Positions 5,460 through 6,344 of a stretch of DNA of 6,344 bases are shown one piece after another (within the stretch, counting starts at the first letter, position 1; each line of letters begins with the position of its first letter). This DNA comes from a bacterium (GTDB lineage Bacteria; RBG-13-66-14). The notes beneath the pieces were generated by a model. It did no database searches. It worked only from the letters and a program-made list of their open reading frames with translations, and had not been told where the DNA came from. The translations under genes were made by a program, and so were the position numbers. The stretch lies in contig JAIOSI010000023.1 in NCBI GenBank assembly GCA_021107695.1, forward strand, positions 1 to 6,344, written 5' to 3'.

Positions 5460-5562
5460 GCATTCTAATGGAGCGACCAGCGGGAGCGCGTACGCGGAGA
5501 TAACCGTAGCTTAACTAAAACGGTCAGCCGCGAAAGTGTGATGCGACGCAACGCGTTGCCTA
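5460..5562 (-). repeat. Stop-anchored 3' element, copy 4 (after GatD)
   Basis: On the minus strand it starts at the GatD TAG stop, then has the self-complementary GCAACGCGTTGC (5559-5548), CATCACACTTTCGCGGCT (5543-5526), GGTTATCTCCGC (5506-5495), the palindrome CGCGTACGCG (5496-5487) and CTCCCGCTGGTCGCT (5486-5472), ending ATGC at 5460. The last block matches copy 1 at 14 of 15 positions. The block order equals that of copy 1 on the other strand 3 kb away, and its direction relative to its gene is also the same. AGCCGCGAAAGTGTG (5526-5540) also matches 4736-4750 with one change. Confidence 0.65.
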
Positions 5563-6344
5563 ACGCCAGTTGTTGTGGAGGAACTCGTCCACTTCGGGCA
5601 TTCCGCCCTGGAGGACGACGTAGGCGTTGTACTGCTCGCGAGGGGTGATTTCGCCGGCAATGGGGTCGAGCATGAGGCGTTTGACCTCGTCGAGGTCGCT
5701 GCTCATGCCCAACGCCCAGCCGAGCTTGATGTAGCCGACCTCGGGGAGCATGTTGCCCAGGGGAACAACGCCGAGTTCCATCAGGTCGCGCCCGGTGTCG
5801 TAAACGTACATCTGGGCGTAGCCCCAGAGAGTCTGGACGGTCATGTAAACGGCGACTCCGCTGTCCACGGCTCGCTTGAGCGCGGGATAGAGTGGCTTGT
5901 TGACATGTCCCAGCCCGGTTCCGGCGATGAGGATTCCCTTGTAGCCATTATCGACCATGGAGTCAACGATGTCCGGGTGCATATTGGGATAGTAGTAAAG
6001 CATGGCGACCCGCTCTTCGAAGGTGTCGTAGAGCTTGAGCTTGCGGTCGGCGTTTCGCTTGTTGTAGTCCGTGCGAATCGGCTTGGGCGGGTCGGTTGGT
6101 TCCACGGTGGCCAGGGGGATGTCGCCGAGGGTGCGGAAGGTGCTGCGATAGCTGGAGTGCATCTTGCGAACCCGGGTTCCCCGGTGGAGGAGGTTGTAGC
6201 GGTCGGAGGTCGGACCGAACATGCAGACCATTACCTCGGCGATGTCGCCAAAGGCGGCGGACTGTGCTGCGCACTGTAGGTTAAAGGCGGCGGCCGAGGA
6301 GGGGCGGTCGCTGGAGCGTTGGCTGCCAACGAGGACTACGGGAA
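5560..6344 (-). CDS. gatD: Archaeal-type Glu-tRNA(Gln) amidotransferase subunit D, C-terminal 260 residues (5' end outside window)
   Basis: In Archaea GatD, with GatE, converts Glu-tRNA(Gln) to Gln-tRNA(Gln); GatD is the asparaginase-like subunit that releases ammonia from an amide donor. The frame is open through the right edge, and an in-frame ATG at 6231 is internal. Upstream of it the frame reads PVVLVGSQRSSDRPSS and NLQCAAQSAAFGDIAEV, characteristic of GatD. Further signatures are VCMFGPTSD, RGTRVRKMHSSYRSTF (visible K60, codon 6165-6163, probably the catalytic Lys of asparaginase-type enzymes), GILIAGTGLGHV, VYDTGRDL, MLPEVGYIKLGWALG and IAGEITP. The first catalytic Thr and the Thr-Asp pair lie outside the window. 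The visible end fits the family, with about 20 extra C-terminal residues. A plain type I asparaginase is the alternative, but the MLPEV..IKL and AGEITP motifs favour GatD. The stop is the first codon of a repeat element. Confidence 0.88.
   Translation of the reverse strand, partial: PVVLVGSQRSSDRPSSAAAFNLQCAAQSAAFGDIAEVMVCMFGPTSDRYNLLHRGTRVRKMHSSYRSTFRTLGDIPLATVEPTDPPKPIRTDYNKRNADRKLKLYDTFEERVAMLYYYPNMHPDIVDSMVDNGYKGILIAGTGLGHVNKPLYPALKRAVDSGVAVYMTVQTLWGYAQMYVYDTGRDLMELGVVPLGNMLPEVGYIKLGWALGMSSDLDEVKRLMLDPIAGEITPREQYNAYVVLQGGMPEVDEFLHNNWR

Noticed and set aside
5575..6279. A 234-codon open frame on the plus strand opposite GatD
   Set aside because: It is a shadow of a GatD frame with clear family motifs; its His/Val/Glu/Gly-rich translation is the usual antisense artefact in GC-rich genes.

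Overview
This window looks bacterial and carries no rRNA, tRNA, CRISPR or recognisable transposase. The strongest taxonomic clues are a PorX-type response regulator (receiver plus PglZ domain) behind a PorY-like histidine kinase, and an archaeal-type GatD. PorX is best known from Bacteroidota, where it regulates type IX secretion. I therefore infer a member or relative of the FCB group, possibly an uncultured candidate phylum, but the window alone cannot place it.

Layout. Positions 1-3053 read left to right: the end of a sensor histidine kinase (its phospho-accepting His is the first codon of the window), the PorX-like regulator 45 nt later, then a GNAT acetyltransferase in lower-GC sequence. 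A strong bidirectional terminator (about 3132-3169) separates these from the rest, which is all on the minus strand. Reading leftward from the right edge, that block holds the C-terminal 260 residues of GatD, two paralogous 155-residue cyclic-nucleotide-binding proteins, each with its own sigma70-like promoter, and an L,D-transpeptidase (YkuD) lipoprotein-like protein.

How the genes relate. The kinase and regulator form a clear two-component pair whose output is a metal-dependent phosphatase/phosphodiesterase-fold domain, not a DNA-binding domain. The two CNB proteins also lack an HTH or enzymatic output and so look like ligand sensors acting on partners. The YkuD protein is a cell-envelope peptidoglycan enzyme and GatD belongs to tRNA-dependent glutamine formation. 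There is no evidence that all of these form one pathway.

The least expected signal is between genes. The regulator, GatD, one CNB gene and, less completely, the GNAT gene end in a related element of about 65-103 nt that begins at the stop codon and runs in the gene's own direction. In three of the four it opens with TAG and a small palindrome whose sequence differs while its pairing is kept. It then has a CAT..ACTTTYGCG block and, in the longer copies, ends in a CTCCCGYTGGTCGCT block. The intergenic region 5234-5559 also holds nested palindromes and a second exact copy of a 20-nt repeat. This family may be a mobile or structural 3'-end element. It has some attC-like properties but lacks the canonical core boxes.
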